A DNA stretch of 64,000 nucleotides from Nocardioides lianchengensis (GTDB taxonomy: Bacteria; Actinomycetota; Actinomycetes; Propionibacteriales; Nocardioidaceae), in contig NZ_FMZM01000002.1 of assembly GCF_900101465.1 (NCBI RefSeq), forward strand, positions 310,001 to 374,000. The letters run 5' to 3'. Of this stretch, positions 41,236 to 48,820 are shown in pieces (the stretch's first letter is position 1; every line of letters starts with the position of its first letter). The position numbers were made by a program, and so were the translations under genes. The notes under the pieces are model-generated. The model saw nothing but the letters and a program-made list of their open reading frames with translations. It was not told the origin of the DNA and did not search any database.

Positions 41236-42465
41236 GTGCCCCGGATGGATCTTCGCCTTTTCCGGGGCTCAGCACTCTCCCTCGCATCTCAGGGCATCGG
41301 CGTCATCCAGCTCTTCGCGCTGCTCTGGCGCACGGGAGCGACCAACGCCACCGACGCCTACTTCTACCTCTTCAACCTCGGACTACTGCCGACTCAGATC
41401 CTCACGGTCGGCGTCATGTACCCGATGATGCTCAGTGACGACCGGCTCTCGCGGCCCGGCGCACGACGCTTGATGCTCGCCGTGCCGGCCCTCAGCATCG
41501 CCTCGGTCCTCGCAGGGTCCGGGTGGCTTGCGGCGGCTGGGCGCGTCCCCGACTCACTGCTGCCGGTCGTCGTACTTGCGGCTGCGAACGCTGCCGTCCA
41601 GGCCGTTCTCTGGCAGCGGGCGATGGCCGCGGCCGCGAGCGGGAGCCCAGAGTGGGAGGCGGCTGTCGCGCTACCCGCGAACCTGTTGGCCACGGCCGTC
41701 ATCGCCGTGCCGTTGTCGTCGTCGACAGCGACGGTGACAGCCATGATGTCGGCGCTGCTCATCGGCAACACGGGATTCTTGCTGGCCGCTCTCTACCGGA
41801 AGGCTGGCCGGCCAGCGCTCGATGGCCTGCCAGAGGAGCGGACCGCGCGACGTGGCACCCACTGGTGGTTCCTGGGCAAGTCCGGAACCGGCTACGGCGG
41901 CCTGATGGTCCTTCAGTCCCTCGCGGTGCTGCTCCCAACCTCGGCGCTCACGTTCCTGTCGATCGCCATCAAGATCGTCGGGTCCGTCGCAGCCACGTTC
42001 GTCAACTCGGTCATGCCCAAGCTGGTGCATCAGGGCACGACCTCTCCCGAGGGTGGGCGGAGGTTCCTGCGGCTCACCGCCGCGACGATCGCCCCGGTCG
42101 GGGTCGTCGGCGTCATCGGGGTCGCAGTGGTTCGTCCGGACCTCACGCTCGGCGCGCTGGTGATCGCCCTGTGGCTGCTCGCGTCCTCGTCGGCCGCTAC
42201 GGCACAGCGCATGGCCTTTCGGTTTCTCGCTCCCAGCGCGTCCCGCGTGACGCTGGTGGCGGTACCCGTCGTCGTGCTGCTCGCCGCGGGGTCAGCCAGC
42301 CGCGACAGTTTCGAGCTCGTGACTCTGCTCTGCGCCTACGCGGGCGTGGACGCGCTGGTCGGCGCACTGCTGCTCCTGGCCCTGCGTGACCGGCTGATGA
42401 GTGCGGTCGTCGGCGCCATCACGGGCGCGCTGGTCACGATCTGGGTCGTGACGCTCGCTACTTGA
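41236..42465 (+). CDS. MOP-type membrane protein, probable polysaccharide/lipid flippase
   Basis: A 409-aa protein with about 12 hydrophobic segments. Start GTG 41236. ALSLASQGIGVIQLFALLWR and TDAYFYLFNLGLLPTQILTV resemble the opening of MurJ/Wzx-like MOP exporters; FVNSVMPKLVHQGTTSPEGG is another MurJ-like feature. It lacks the full length of MurJ, so it may be a diverged flippase that moves a modified glycan precursor. Together with the nearby acyltransferase it looks like a lysogenic-conversion module. Its 3' end overlaps the antisense 59-aa gene by 8 bp. Confidence 0.7.
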   Translation: MPRMDLRLFRGSALSLASQGIGVIQLFALLWRTGATNATDAYFYLFNLGLLPTQILTVGVMYPMMLSDDRLSRPGARRLMLAVPALSIASVLAGSGWLAAAGRVPDSLLPVVVLAAANAAVQAVLWQRAMAAAASGSPEWEAAVALPANLLATAVIAVPLSSSTATVTAMMSALLIGNTGFLLAALYRKAGRPALDGLPEERTARRGTHWWFLGKSGTGYGGLMVLQSLAVLLPTSALTFLSIAIKIVGSVAATFVNSVMPKLVHQGTTSPEGGRRFLRLTAATIAPVGVVGVIGVAVVRPDLTLGALVIALWLLASSSAATAQRMAFRFLAPSASRVTLVAVPVVVLLAAGSASRDSFELVTLLCAYAGVDALVGALLLLALRDRLMSAVVGAITGALVTIWVVTLAT

Positions 42466-42637
42466 TGCGCGGGCCGAACATCGAAGAAATCACGTTCTCG
42501 TACTCCTCGGCGATCTGGTCGACCGTGCGCTCGTCGCTACGCCGGTCCCCGATGCGCGGGCCGTAGGAGTCTCGGTCCTTCGCGTCGATGTACTCCACGG
42601 TCAGCTCGAGCAGTCGCTTGCCGGTCTCGTTCGCCAT
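42458..42637 (-). CDS. Small hypothetical protein, 59 aa
   Basis: Reads from ATG 42637 to TAG at 42458-42460. TACCCT (42649-42644) lies 6 nt before the ATG, the leaderless layout. The product is charged and helical (MANETGKRLLELTVEYIDAK; SDERTVDQIAEEYENVISSM) with GPRI occurring twice. It overlaps the flippase end convergently. Function unknown, but composition and promoter make it credible. Confidence 0.65.
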   Translation of the reverse strand: MANETGKRLLELTVEYIDAKDRDSYGPRIGDRRSDERTVDQIAEEYENVISSMFGPRIK

Positions 42638-42667
42638 GCGCCGAGGGTACTCGTGCCCGCCGAGGCT

Positions 42668-43735
42668 CTAGCGGGCTGCGGGAACAGAGCTCCGTCCCGC
42701 ATCTCGCGCTTGGAGCCTGTCCTTCAGTCGGAGTGCAGGGGCCTCAACAAAGTGCCAGCTGAGCGTGGCCGCGGCGATCGTCAGGAGGGTCGCCGCAAGG
42801 CCCTCAGTCGTGGTGAGGTTGCGTAACTCGTCACCCCGGATCCACGACACGATCAGGTAGTTCCAGAGGTACGCCGCGTAGGAGATGAGCCCCAGCAGTT
42901 CGAAGGCTCGCATGGGTCGACTGAGGTCGCCGCTCCAGAGCGATACGCGGAAGATCAGAATGATGGTGAGAGCGGCGATGAGCGGGCCCCCGACCAGGTA
43001 GGTCCACCAGTGGTCCTTGGCGTCCTGGACGAGGCTGAACCCCACCAGCACAACGACGGCAGTAGTCGCCAGCACCTGGCCGCGCCTGCCAGTGGTCACG
43101 CGACCGAGCTGGTCTCGATAGATGTAGGCGGCCGCGCCGGCGATCATCGTCACGCCCCAGCTCGTGGGCAGCGTGTACACCTTGAAGGTCTCGGGCGACA
43201 CCAGGAAGATCGAAGCCGCGCATGCGAGGAGCGCCGCAACTGCAGTCAGCCAGACGAGCGCTCGAAGCCGCTCGAAGCGGACTGCGAGGACCAGCATGGT
43301 CGGCCACACGAGATAGAACTGCTCCTCGACAGCGAGAGTCCACAGGTGAGACATGCCGATGCTAATCGGCGGCCCGATGGGCAGGTCGGCGGTGTACGTC
43401 AAGGCGAGCAGCAGCGTGCCTGGCACGCGGCCTCCGTCGCCGAGACGTTCGGTCACGGTCTCTCCGACTGCGAACACGGCGAGCACGAGGAGCAGCGCTG
43501 GGGCGAGACGCAGCACCCGGTTGCGGTAGAAGCGGCGGAACGACACGCGCCCGGACTTCTCGATCTCGCGGACCAGGATGCCGGTGATGAGGTAGCCGGA
43601 GAGCGTGAAGAAGACGACGACACCCACCAGCCCGCCGCCGTGGAACCGCGGGAAAGCGTGGCCGAGCAGGACTAGGCCGATGGCGAGTCCACGCAGCACC
43701 GTGAGGCCGCGGAGGCGGTGGGACGTCAGGGACAT
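42668..43735 (-). CDS. Acyltransferase 3 (OafA-like) membrane protein
   Basis: A 355-aa protein with about ten TM helices. ATG 43735 gives MSLTSHRLRGLTVLRGLAIG. Hallmarks: LRGLAIGLVLLGHAFP (the catalytic-type His), FTLSGYLIT, FYRNRVLRLAPALL and SHLWTLAVEEQFYLVWP. Family members O-acylate (often acetylate) surface polysaccharides. In a prophage this would alter the phage receptor (serotype conversion). A GAGGA stretch lies upstream. It lies 30 bp after the 59-aa gene on the same strand. Confidence 0.93.
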   Translation of the reverse strand: MSLTSHRLRGLTVLRGLAIGLVLLGHAFPRFHGGGLVGVVVFFTLSGYLITGILVREIEKSGRVSFRRFYRNRVLRLAPALLLVLAVFAVGETVTERLGDGGRVPGTLLLALTYTADLPIGPPISIGMSHLWTLAVEEQFYLVWPTMLVLAVRFERLRALVWLTAVAALLACAASIFLVSPETFKVYTLPTSWGVTMIAGAAAYIYRDQLGRVTTGRRGQVLATTAVVVLVGFSLVQDAKDHWWTYLVGGPLIAALTIILIFRVSLWSGDLSRPMRAFELLGLISYAAYLWNYLIVSWIRGDELRNLTTTEGLAATLLTIAAATLSWHFVEAPALRLKDRLQARDAGRSSVPAAR

Positions 43736-43900
43736 GGCGCACATCCTCGCGTTCCGACGCGGCGGGCGCAGTCGGTTCCGCCACATCGTCCTGCCGATCC
43801 GAGCAGTAGGCCGGGACTGCTGTCCTCCTTCTCCTGAACCCTTCCGCGCTCTACCGCCCCGCGACGAGCGAGGCGCCAGCCTGCCTCCAGGAGGTTCCGA

Positions 43901-44188
43901 GTGACCGAGTCGAGCGAGCTCAGAGACGCCGTCACCGAGTTGAAGGGCTCCATCGACCGGCTGCGTGACGAGCTCGTCCGGAAGGACGTGTACGCCGTCG
44001 ACCAGAAGCTGCTGACCAAGCAGATCGACGACGTTGACGCCGACGTGAAGGAGCTCGAAGGTCGCATCGAGAAGGCCGACGAGCGGCGCGCCGCTGACCG
44101 TCGGCTCCTCATCACCGCGTTCGTGCTGCCCCTCGTCCTGCTGGTGATTCAGCTGTACCTCGCCGCCCAGACCGGGGGACCGTCATGA
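43901..44188 (+). CDS. Coiled-coil plus TM protein (XhlA/holin-like)
   Basis: A 95-aa protein from GTG 43901 with GGAGG 6 nt before. Residues 1-70 are a heptad-rich coiled coil (LRDAVTELKGSIDRLRDELV, VDADVKELEGRIEKADERRA) and residues 72-88 one TM helix (LITAFVLPLVLLVIQLYL). This is the haemolysin XhlA-like layout found in lysis cassettes. It opens a rightward operon with 4-bp overlaps. Confidence 0.8.
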   Translation: MTESSELRDAVTELKGSIDRLRDELVRKDVYAVDQKLLTKQIDDVDADVKELEGRIEKADERRAADRRLLITAFVLPLVLLVIQLYLAAQTGGPS

Positions 44189-44823
44189 CACGCCTGCACC
44201 GCGTCGCGTACGTCCTGCTCGCCGGCGCGACCCTCGCCGTCGTCGTGCTCTGGATGACCACCCTGACCAGCCGCGTCGAGTCCGTCGAGCACGAGCGCCG
44301 CGAGGCCGCGGAAGCCGCGAACGCCAACGCGGCCGCCGTCAACCAGCTGGCCGACCAGGTCGAAGACCTCGGCGGCACGCCCATCGTTGAACCGAGCAGT
44401 CTGCCCACCGTCGGGCCAGGACCGGCCGGCCCGGCTGGTAGCCAGGGCGAGCCCGGCCCGTCCGGACCACCAGGCCCGAGCGGGTCGTCCGGTCCCCGAG
44501 GTCTGCCCGGGTCGGACGGGGGCGACGGGACATCCGGCACGCCTGGCGCCACCGGCCAGGACGGAGCGTCCGGACCCCCTGGCCCAATCGGGTCGCAGGG
44601 TCCGCAGGGTCCGCAGGGCGAGCGCGGCGAGAAGGGCGAGCGCGGCGACACAGGGCCTCCGGGTGCCACCGGAGCGGCCGGTGCCGCCGGGCCCGAGGGA
44701 CCGGCCGGCTACCCCGAGTCCTTCACCTACGTCGACCCGGGCACCCCGCTCGAGGGCGACGAGATCACCTACGTGTGCACCGACCCGGACGGAGATCGGT
44801 CCTACACCTGCGAGGTCCAGTGA
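44185..44823 (+). CDS. Membrane-anchored collagen-like protein
   Basis: A 212-aa protein. An N-terminal TM helix (VAYVLLAGATLAVVVLWMTT) is followed by a short coiled coil and then about 100 residues of Gly-X-Y repeats (GPGPAGPAGSQGEPGPSGPP onward, GERGEKGERGDTGPPGATGA). The C-terminal cap TYVDPGTPLEGDEITYVCTD has a Cys pair that may cross-link. Collagen-like triple helices occur in phage fibres, but the TM anchor and its place inside the lysis operon are unusual; it may be host-surface displayed or act in lysis. Confidence 0.88.
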   Translation: MTRLHRVAYVLLAGATLAVVVLWMTTLTSRVESVEHERREAAEAANANAAAVNQLADQVEDLGGTPIVEPSSLPTVGPGPAGPAGSQGEPGPSGPPGPSGSSGPRGLPGSDGGDGTSGTPGATGQDGASGPPGPIGSQGPQGPQGERGEKGERGDTGPPGATGAAGAAGPEGPAGYPESFTYVDPGTPLEGDEITYVCTDPDGDRSYTCEVQ

Positions 44824-45113
44824 CCGAAGTCCTCGACGCCCTCCGGGCGCTCAACGTCCCGCTCTCTCTGGCCGCGCTTGCAGGTCTGCTCGTCCGCGCC
44901 AACGACATCTACGCCGCCCTCACCTTCGGACGGCGCCTCGCCTGGGCCGGCGTGCTTCTCCTGTTCGTCGCCGCCACCTCCGGCTCGGCGATCAAGTACG
45001 TCCGCCACGCGCCCACCGACGTCAGCGTCCCCGTCGTGACCCTCGCCTGCTCGCTCGTGGTCGTCGGGCTCTGGCTCTCGCGCGGTGAACGCGAGGACCA
45101 CACCCCCACCTGA
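44820..45113 (+). CDS. Holin-like membrane protein
   Basis: A 97-aa protein starting at GTG 44820 (GTGA overlap). About three hydrophobic segments (VPLSLAALAGLLV; LAWAGVLLLFVAATSGSA; VPVVTLACSLVVVGLWL) and a charged end. Size, topology and position before the endolysin-like gene fit a holin. Confidence 0.72.
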   Translation: MTEVLDALRALNVPLSLAALAGLLVRANDIYAALTFGRRLAWAGVLLLFVAATSGSAIKYVRHAPTDVSVPVVTLACSLVVVGLWLSRGEREDHTPT

Positions 45114-45188
45114 CCGACCCCATCTCGAACCGCCGGCACGCCCGTGCTCGGCGGCGCTCACCCCTGCCCACACCAGCCAGGAGACTCC

Positions 45189-45782
45189 ATGCCCCGCACC
45201 TTCCTCGACGGCCTCGCCGCGATCCGCCGCATGGCCGCCGACCGCGTCGACATCGGCGCCGGCAACTGCAAGCTCCGCACCCGCGAGGCCTTCGCAGTGC
45301 CCAGCAACGGCACCCCCGGCGCGTCCGCGTCCTGGGCGGCGGCGCCCGACCAGCACCCCTCCAGCAACCCGCTCGACGCGCCGCCGCTCTCTTTCGGTTG
45401 GATGACCGGCGGTGGCCAGGGCCACGGGCACGTCGTAGTCGTCGACGAGCAGGGCGACATCTGGACGCCGGGCGGGCCCACCGACGACGACGCCTGGTAC
45501 GAGACCACCGCCGCACGGCTGCTCGACCGGTGGCCGAACCTGCGTTGGGTCGGCTGGACCCGGTCGATCGACGGCCAGTACCCCGCGCTCCCGACCGTCG
45601 CGGCGCCAGCCAAGCCCGCGTCGCAGACGAATCGGTACGGCGCGATCGCCGCGGCCATCAAGGCGCTGAAGGTCGCCCGTGGGGTCGCGGCCGCCCAGGG
45701 CGACACCGCCGACCGCAAGCGCATCGGCCGCCGGATCATCGCGCTGCGCAAGGACTACCGCGAGCTGCGGCGCCGGGCATGA
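45189..45782 (+). CDS. CHAP-like endolysin
   Basis: A 197-aa protein from ATG 45189. C27 in GNCKLRTREAF and H81 in GHGHVVVVDEQGDIWTPG have the order and context of a CHAP/NlpC-type Cys-His peptidase, with a closing WVGWTRSIDG. The C-terminal 60 residues are basic and helical (IAAAIKALKVARGVAAAQGD; RKRIGRRIIALRKDYRELR) and may bind the wall. No second catalytic domain. Likely the endolysin of the phage, a hydrolase of peptidoglycan. Confidence 0.78.
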   Translation: MPRTFLDGLAAIRRMAADRVDIGAGNCKLRTREAFAVPSNGTPGASASWAAAPDQHPSSNPLDAPPLSFGWMTGGGQGHGHVVVVDEQGDIWTPGGPTDDDAWYETTAARLLDRWPNLRWVGWTRSIDGQYPALPTVAAPAKPASQTNRYGAIAAAIKALKVARGVAAAQGDTADRKRIGRRIIALRKDYRELRRRA

Positions 45783-46606
45783 ACACCACCGAGACGGTCC
45801 TCGAGCGTCGATCCTACGGCGCCGGCCACCGCGAGAACGACGCCCACATCTCCCTGCGCTACGACGTCCCGGCCAAGACGATCGCGAAGTACGTCGCCAG
45901 GGTCGTCCGCGCCGAGCAGTTGACGTCGTTCACCACAACCGAGACCGGCGCCCGGATGCGCCGCCTCATCGCCCGCGAGCTCGGCGCCGGGTGGATCGTG
46001 ACCCGCAGCGGCGAGTACGTCATCGCCGTGAAGCGATCGGTCTACCGGCGGCACCGCTGGGTGCTCTACCGCCGCTGGACCCGCGCCTACAAGGCCGAGC
46101 GCGAGGCCTGGCGCGACCTCTGGGGCCACTTCCGGATCTTCGTGCATCGCCAGTCCGGCGCGCTCGTCGCGCTCGGCGCCCTGCACCCGCCCGCCCGCGT
46201 GCAACAGGGCAGCGGCTGGAACGAGGACGACAACCCGCTCGGCGTGCTCGCCCACCACCAGGGCATGAGGAAGGTCGGCCGCTGGGTCGGCCGCGCCGAG
46301 AACCGGTGGCCCGGGATCGTGATCCGCATCGGGATCGACACCAACCTCGACCTCCGCATCGCCGAGTTCCGGACCTACCTCCACGAGACCACCGGCCTCG
46401 ACACGATGTGGGACAGCAAGCGGCCGCCGGCCGGCCAGGGCTCGCACGACGGCGGACGCGTCATCGACGCCCGACTGTCCAACGCCCGCATGAGCGACCC
46501 GCACCTCGTGCCTGGCGAGCTCCCGTCCGTCGTCGTCGACGGCAAGCGGCGCCGCGTCGACCACCGCGCAGTCGCCGGCGTACTGCACATCCCCGAGGCC
46601 GCGTGA
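45779..46606 (+). CDS. Conserved phage protein, 275 aa, metal-phosphatase-like
   Basis: ATG 45779 overlaps the endolysin stop. Residues 1-95 look like a cytosolic alpha/beta leader. The rest contains NEDDNPLGVLAHHQG, RIGIDTNLD, LDTMWDSKRPPAGQG and DHRAVAGVLHIPE, recalling an endonuclease/phosphatase (EEP-like) arrangement with D-x-N and DH motifs. Actinophages often carry such a protein by the lysis genes. Activity uncertain. Confidence 0.65.
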   Translation: MNTTETVLERRSYGAGHRENDAHISLRYDVPAKTIAKYVARVVRAEQLTSFTTTETGARMRRLIARELGAGWIVTRSGEYVIAVKRSVYRRHRWVLYRRWTRAYKAEREAWRDLWGHFRIFVHRQSGALVALGALHPPARVQQGSGWNEDDNPLGVLAHHQGMRKVGRWVGRAENRWPGIVIRIGIDTNLDLRIAEFRTYLHETTGLDTMWDSKRPPAGQGSHDGGRVIDARLSNARMSDPHLVPGELPSVVVDGKRRRVDHRAVAGVLHIPEAA

Positions 46607-46710
46607 TGCGCCTCGACCACCAGAGCCCGCTCGCCGCGGCTGCCCTGCTCGTCGGCCTGACCGTCCTCCTCGTCACCTACCGCATCAGCAACCCGAAGGA
46701 GCACCGATGA
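46606..46710 (+). CDS. Tiny membrane protein, 34 aa
   Basis: ATG 46606 (TGATG overlap) to TGA 46710, which overlaps the next ATG. One TM helix (PLAAAALLVGLTVLLVTYRI) with basic end. Probably an auxiliary lysis protein; evidence is the overlap chain. Confidence 0.6.
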   Translation: MRLDHQSPLAAAALLVGLTVLLVTYRISNPKEHR

Positions 46711-46922
46711 AGACAACCATCCGCCGGATCCGCAAGGCCCTCGTCGCCGGCATCGGCGCCGGCTTCTTCGCCGGCACCGCCGGCCTCGCCGCCGGCATGG
46801 CCGACGGCAACCTCACCGGGTCCGAGACCGTCATCGCCGCCGGCCTGGCCCTCGGCGCTCTCGCCTCGGTAGGCGGCGCGACGTGGGGGGTCCGCAACGA
46901 GCCCGCCACCGAGGAGGCCTGA
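46707..46922 (+). CDS. Small two-TM protein, holin-like
   Basis: A 71-aa protein with a basic N-terminus (MKTTIRRIRKALVAG) and two Gly/Ala-rich hydrophobic segments (IGAGFFAGTAGLAAGM; VIAAGLALGALASVGGA). It ends the lysis operon, 25 bp before a strong terminator. Layout suits a class II holin or antiholin. Confidence 0.72.
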   Translation: MKTTIRRIRKALVAGIGAGFFAGTAGLAAGMADGNLTGSETVIAAGLALGALASVGGATWGVRNEPATEEA

Positions 46923-46947
46923 CTGGCCAGCTGCTCCGCGCCGACCC

Positions 46948-46979
46948 GCGCCCCGCTCTCCTCCGGGAGGGCGGGGCGC
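46948..46979 (+). terminator. Terminator after the lysis operon
   Basis: GCGCCCCGC (46948-46956) pairs with GCGGGGCGC (46971-46979). An inner TCTCC/GGAGG extends the stem to a tetraloop TCCG. TCTTCGGCTTC follows. A strong candidate for late-operon termination. Confidence 0.8.
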
Positions 46980-47096
46980 TCTTCGGCTTCTAGCAGCCGG
47001 TGAACCGGTCGCGCAAGGCGTTTTCGCGGTCGAAGGATGAGCGACGCACGCGAGCGGTGGACGCAAGCCCCGCGCACCTAGTACTTGCACGGGCGG

Positions 47097-47255
47097 ATGA
47101 CTGCGCTGGGCGACCTGTCCAGCACCGTGCTGGACCGAGTGGAAGAGGTGAAGGACCTAGACAAAGGCACCGTCTTGAACGCTCACCCGGGAGAGCCCAG
47201 ATTGCCCATGACCGAGGAGGACGCGACGCAAGGAGCATCGGCCCACTACCCCTAG
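47097..47255 (+). CDS. Possible small acidic protein, 52 aa
   Basis: ATG 47097 to TAG 47255 reads MTALGDLSSTVLDRVEEVKD and continues polar/acidic. The composition is protein-like. The Shine-Dalgarno sequence is weak; a TAGTAC sequence 12 nt upstream might be part of a promoter. Unrelated to known families. Confidence 0.4.
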   Translation: MTALGDLSSTVLDRVEEVKDLDKGTVLNAHPGEPRLPMTEEDATQGASAHYP

Positions 47256-47340
47256 ACCTGCACCGACCTGGTGCATGGCGGCCGCGAGGGGCGAACTCGC
47301 GGCCGCCGAGATCCAGCACACCTCGTAGAACGGAACGGGA

Positions 47341-47478
47341 ATGAACCGTAACTCTCCGCCGGACCAGACCTCCATGATGGTCTCGGTCATCAACTTCGCC
47401 GTCAACCTCACGGCCAACGCCGGTGGCACTCTCCTGGCGTCGGTCATCTGGAGGTGGTGCATCGAGCCCCGGCTCTAG
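47341..47478 (+). CDS. Possible small membrane protein, 45 aa
   Basis: ATG 47341 to TAG 47478. A hydrophobic run (MMVSVINFAVNLTANAGGTL then LASVIW) follows a polar head. A weak GGAACGGG upstream. An overlapping antisense frame of 101 codons (47157-47462) looks less protein-like. Low certainty. Confidence 0.4.
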   Translation: MNRNSPPDQTSMMVSVINFAVNLTANAGGTLLASVIWRWCIEPRL

Positions 47479-47548
47479 CGAGCGCCGGGCAGGACGGTCT
47501 CCGCTCGCCGCGCGGGCGAGCGGAGACCGGCCGCCGTGCCCTCAGGTC

Positions 47549-47707
47549 GTGATCCTGCGCGCGACCTACCGCCCCACTGGCGACACCTCGGCCGAGACCC
47601 GGGTGCTCGACATCGAGCAGCCGACCTACGACGAGGCCTGGGACTACGCGCGCGAGCAGACCGCCGGCGGGGAGCAGCTGATACACGTCCAGCGGATCGA
47701 GGACTAG
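47549..47707 (+). CDS. Small protein, 52 aa
   Basis: GTG 47549 to TAG 47707: a compact alternating pattern (MILRATYRPTGDTSAETRVL; EAWDYAREQTAGGEQLIHVQ), like a small beta-alpha-beta unit. Followed by a bidirectional hairpin. Function unknown. Confidence 0.55.
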   Translation: MILRATYRPTGDTSAETRVLDIEQPTYDEAWDYAREQTAGGEQLIHVQRIED

Positions 47708-47717
47708 CGGCGCATGA

Positions 47718-47759
47718 ACCGTCTGCGGCCGGGCACCTTCTTGGTGCCTCGCGGACGGT
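47718..47759. terminator. Bidirectional hairpin between converging genes
   Basis: Outer arms ACCGTC (47718-47723) and GACGGT (47754-47759), inner arms GGCACC (47732-47737) and GGTGCC (47743-47748). It lies between the 52-aa gene (plus) and the 81-aa gene (minus). Confidence 0.65.
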
Positions 47760-47818
47760 CACGGCGCGGAACTGGGCGGCCCTTTCGACTCCCGAGACGG
47801 ACGGGGCCGCTCCTCCGC

Positions 47819-48064
47819 TCAGGACTTCACCTCGTCGACCAGCCGCACTAGTGCCGCCGACATCCAGCCCGCGCGCTGCTGGGGCCGCACGTTCCCGCCG
47901 CCCGTCACGTAGCTCACCAGGTACTCCCAGAAGCCGTTCTCGTCGCGACGACGATCCCACGCGAACCCGGGGCACTTCTCGTGCCACTGCCCGGTCGGCG
48001 CGACCCAGACGTGCCGCGGGACCATGTGCCCGCGGTTCGTCGTCGCGTCGCCCGTGATGTTCAC
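47819..48064 (-). CDS. Hypothetical protein, 81 aa, leaderless
   Basis: GTG 48064 is preceded by TAGCCT and a 6-nt gap, so the mRNA is probably leaderless. The protein has VPRHVWVAPTGQWHEKCPGF, a Trp/Tyr-rich middle and a C-terminal helix (AALVRLVDEV). It resembles small proteins found at prophage right ends; no function known. Confidence 0.6.
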   Translation of the reverse strand: MNITGDATTNRGHMVPRHVWVAPTGQWHEKCPGFAWDRRRDENGFWEYLVSYVTGGGNVRPQQRAGWMSAALVRLVDEVKS

Positions 48065-48102
48065 CGCGGCAGGCTACCCAGCACCCCTGACATGATCACG
48101 CC
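48065..48102. promoter_or_regulatory. Divergent leaderless promoters
   Basis: Minus strand: TAGCCT (48076-48071), 6 nt, GTG 48064. Plus strand: CATGAT (48091-48096), 6 nt, GTG 48103. Only 38 bp separate the two start codons, so any regulator bound here would affect both. Confidence 0.45.
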
Positions 48103-48675
48103 GTGGCAGACGACCCCGATTGGCTGACGTGGCCCCAGGCCGCTGAGCTCGTCGGATGTCCGATCTCCACGATCGAGCATCACGCCCGCACTGGCCGCAT
48201 CACCCGCCGCCCCGGCCAGGGCCGCCGCAGCGGCAGCCTGAACCGCGAGTCGGTCGAGGAGTTCGCCGCCTGGTGGCGCGAACACACCGCAGGGCTGCAG
48301 GAGCGCCGCCAGCACCGCGAGGACCGCCGCATCCGACCGCCCGAGCCCCAGGGATGGATCCCGGCGACGGGGGCCGCCGAGCGGCTCGGGTACGCCCACT
48401 CCGACCATGTCGTCTACCTCGCACGGCAGGGGCGCCTCGAGGGTCGCAAGGTCAACGGCCGATGGTGGGTCCGCGAAGCTGAGGTCGAGGCGTATCGCGA
48501 GGACCGAGACCGGTGGATCTCGTGGCTCGACGCCGCGCAACTGGTCGGGTGCAGCCACGAGACCATCCGCCGCGCCGTCGCCGATGGCCGCATCGAGAAG
48601 CGCGTCGTGCACCGCGCGCAAGCCTCGCTCTCCCGGGCGTCGGTCGAGCGGTTTGCGGAGAACCGGCGACGGTGA
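48103..48675 (+). CDS. Protein with three tandem HTH_17-like domains
   Basis: A 190-aa protein. Three similar units are visible: LTWPQAAELVGCPISTIEHH with ARTGRI; WIPATGAAERLGYAHSDHVV with ARQGRLEGRKVNGRWWV; WISWLDAAQLVGCSHETIRR with AVADGRIEKR. Each resembles an excisionase/MerR-type helix-turn-helix with a wing. Linkers are Arg/Glu-rich helices. It could be a recombination directionality factor binding several att sites or a transcription regulator; it lies 1.1 kb from attR. Confidence 0.78.
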   Translation: MADDPDWLTWPQAAELVGCPISTIEHHARTGRITRRPGQGRRSGSLNRESVEEFAAWWREHTAGLQERRQHREDRRIRPPEPQGWIPATGAAERLGYAHSDHVVYLARQGRLEGRKVNGRWWVREAEVEAYREDRDRWISWLDAAQLVGCSHETIRRAVADGRIEKRVVHRAQASLSRASVERFAENRRR

Positions 48676-48807
48676 TTCGGCGCCGCTACTTGCCGGTCCC
48701 CGCGTGACTCCGAGCAGCAGCAGGCGCCGACGACACGCCTGGCTAGCACCTGCCGGATCTGCCGAGATCGGGTACGTCCACAGTCTCGAAGGAAGGTTGC
48801 CGAGACC

Positions 48808-48813
48808 CTAGGG
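48808..48813 (+). promoter_or_regulatory. -10 element (TAGGGT) for leaderless gene 48821
   Basis: TAGGGT, then 7 nt, then GTG 48821. Same hexamer and spacing as host gene 49898. Confidence 0.45.
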
Positions 48814-48820
48814 TGGCGAC

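Noticed and set aside
44400..44720. Collagen repeat DNA as a simple tandem repeat without coding role
   Set aside because: The Gly-X-Y pattern keeps frame with varied codons and residues, so selection on protein is more likely.
47157..47462. 101-codon minus ORF in the right-end region
   Set aside because: No RBS, no leaderless -10 at the right spacing, and irregular composition; the plus-strand small ORFs look more protein-like.
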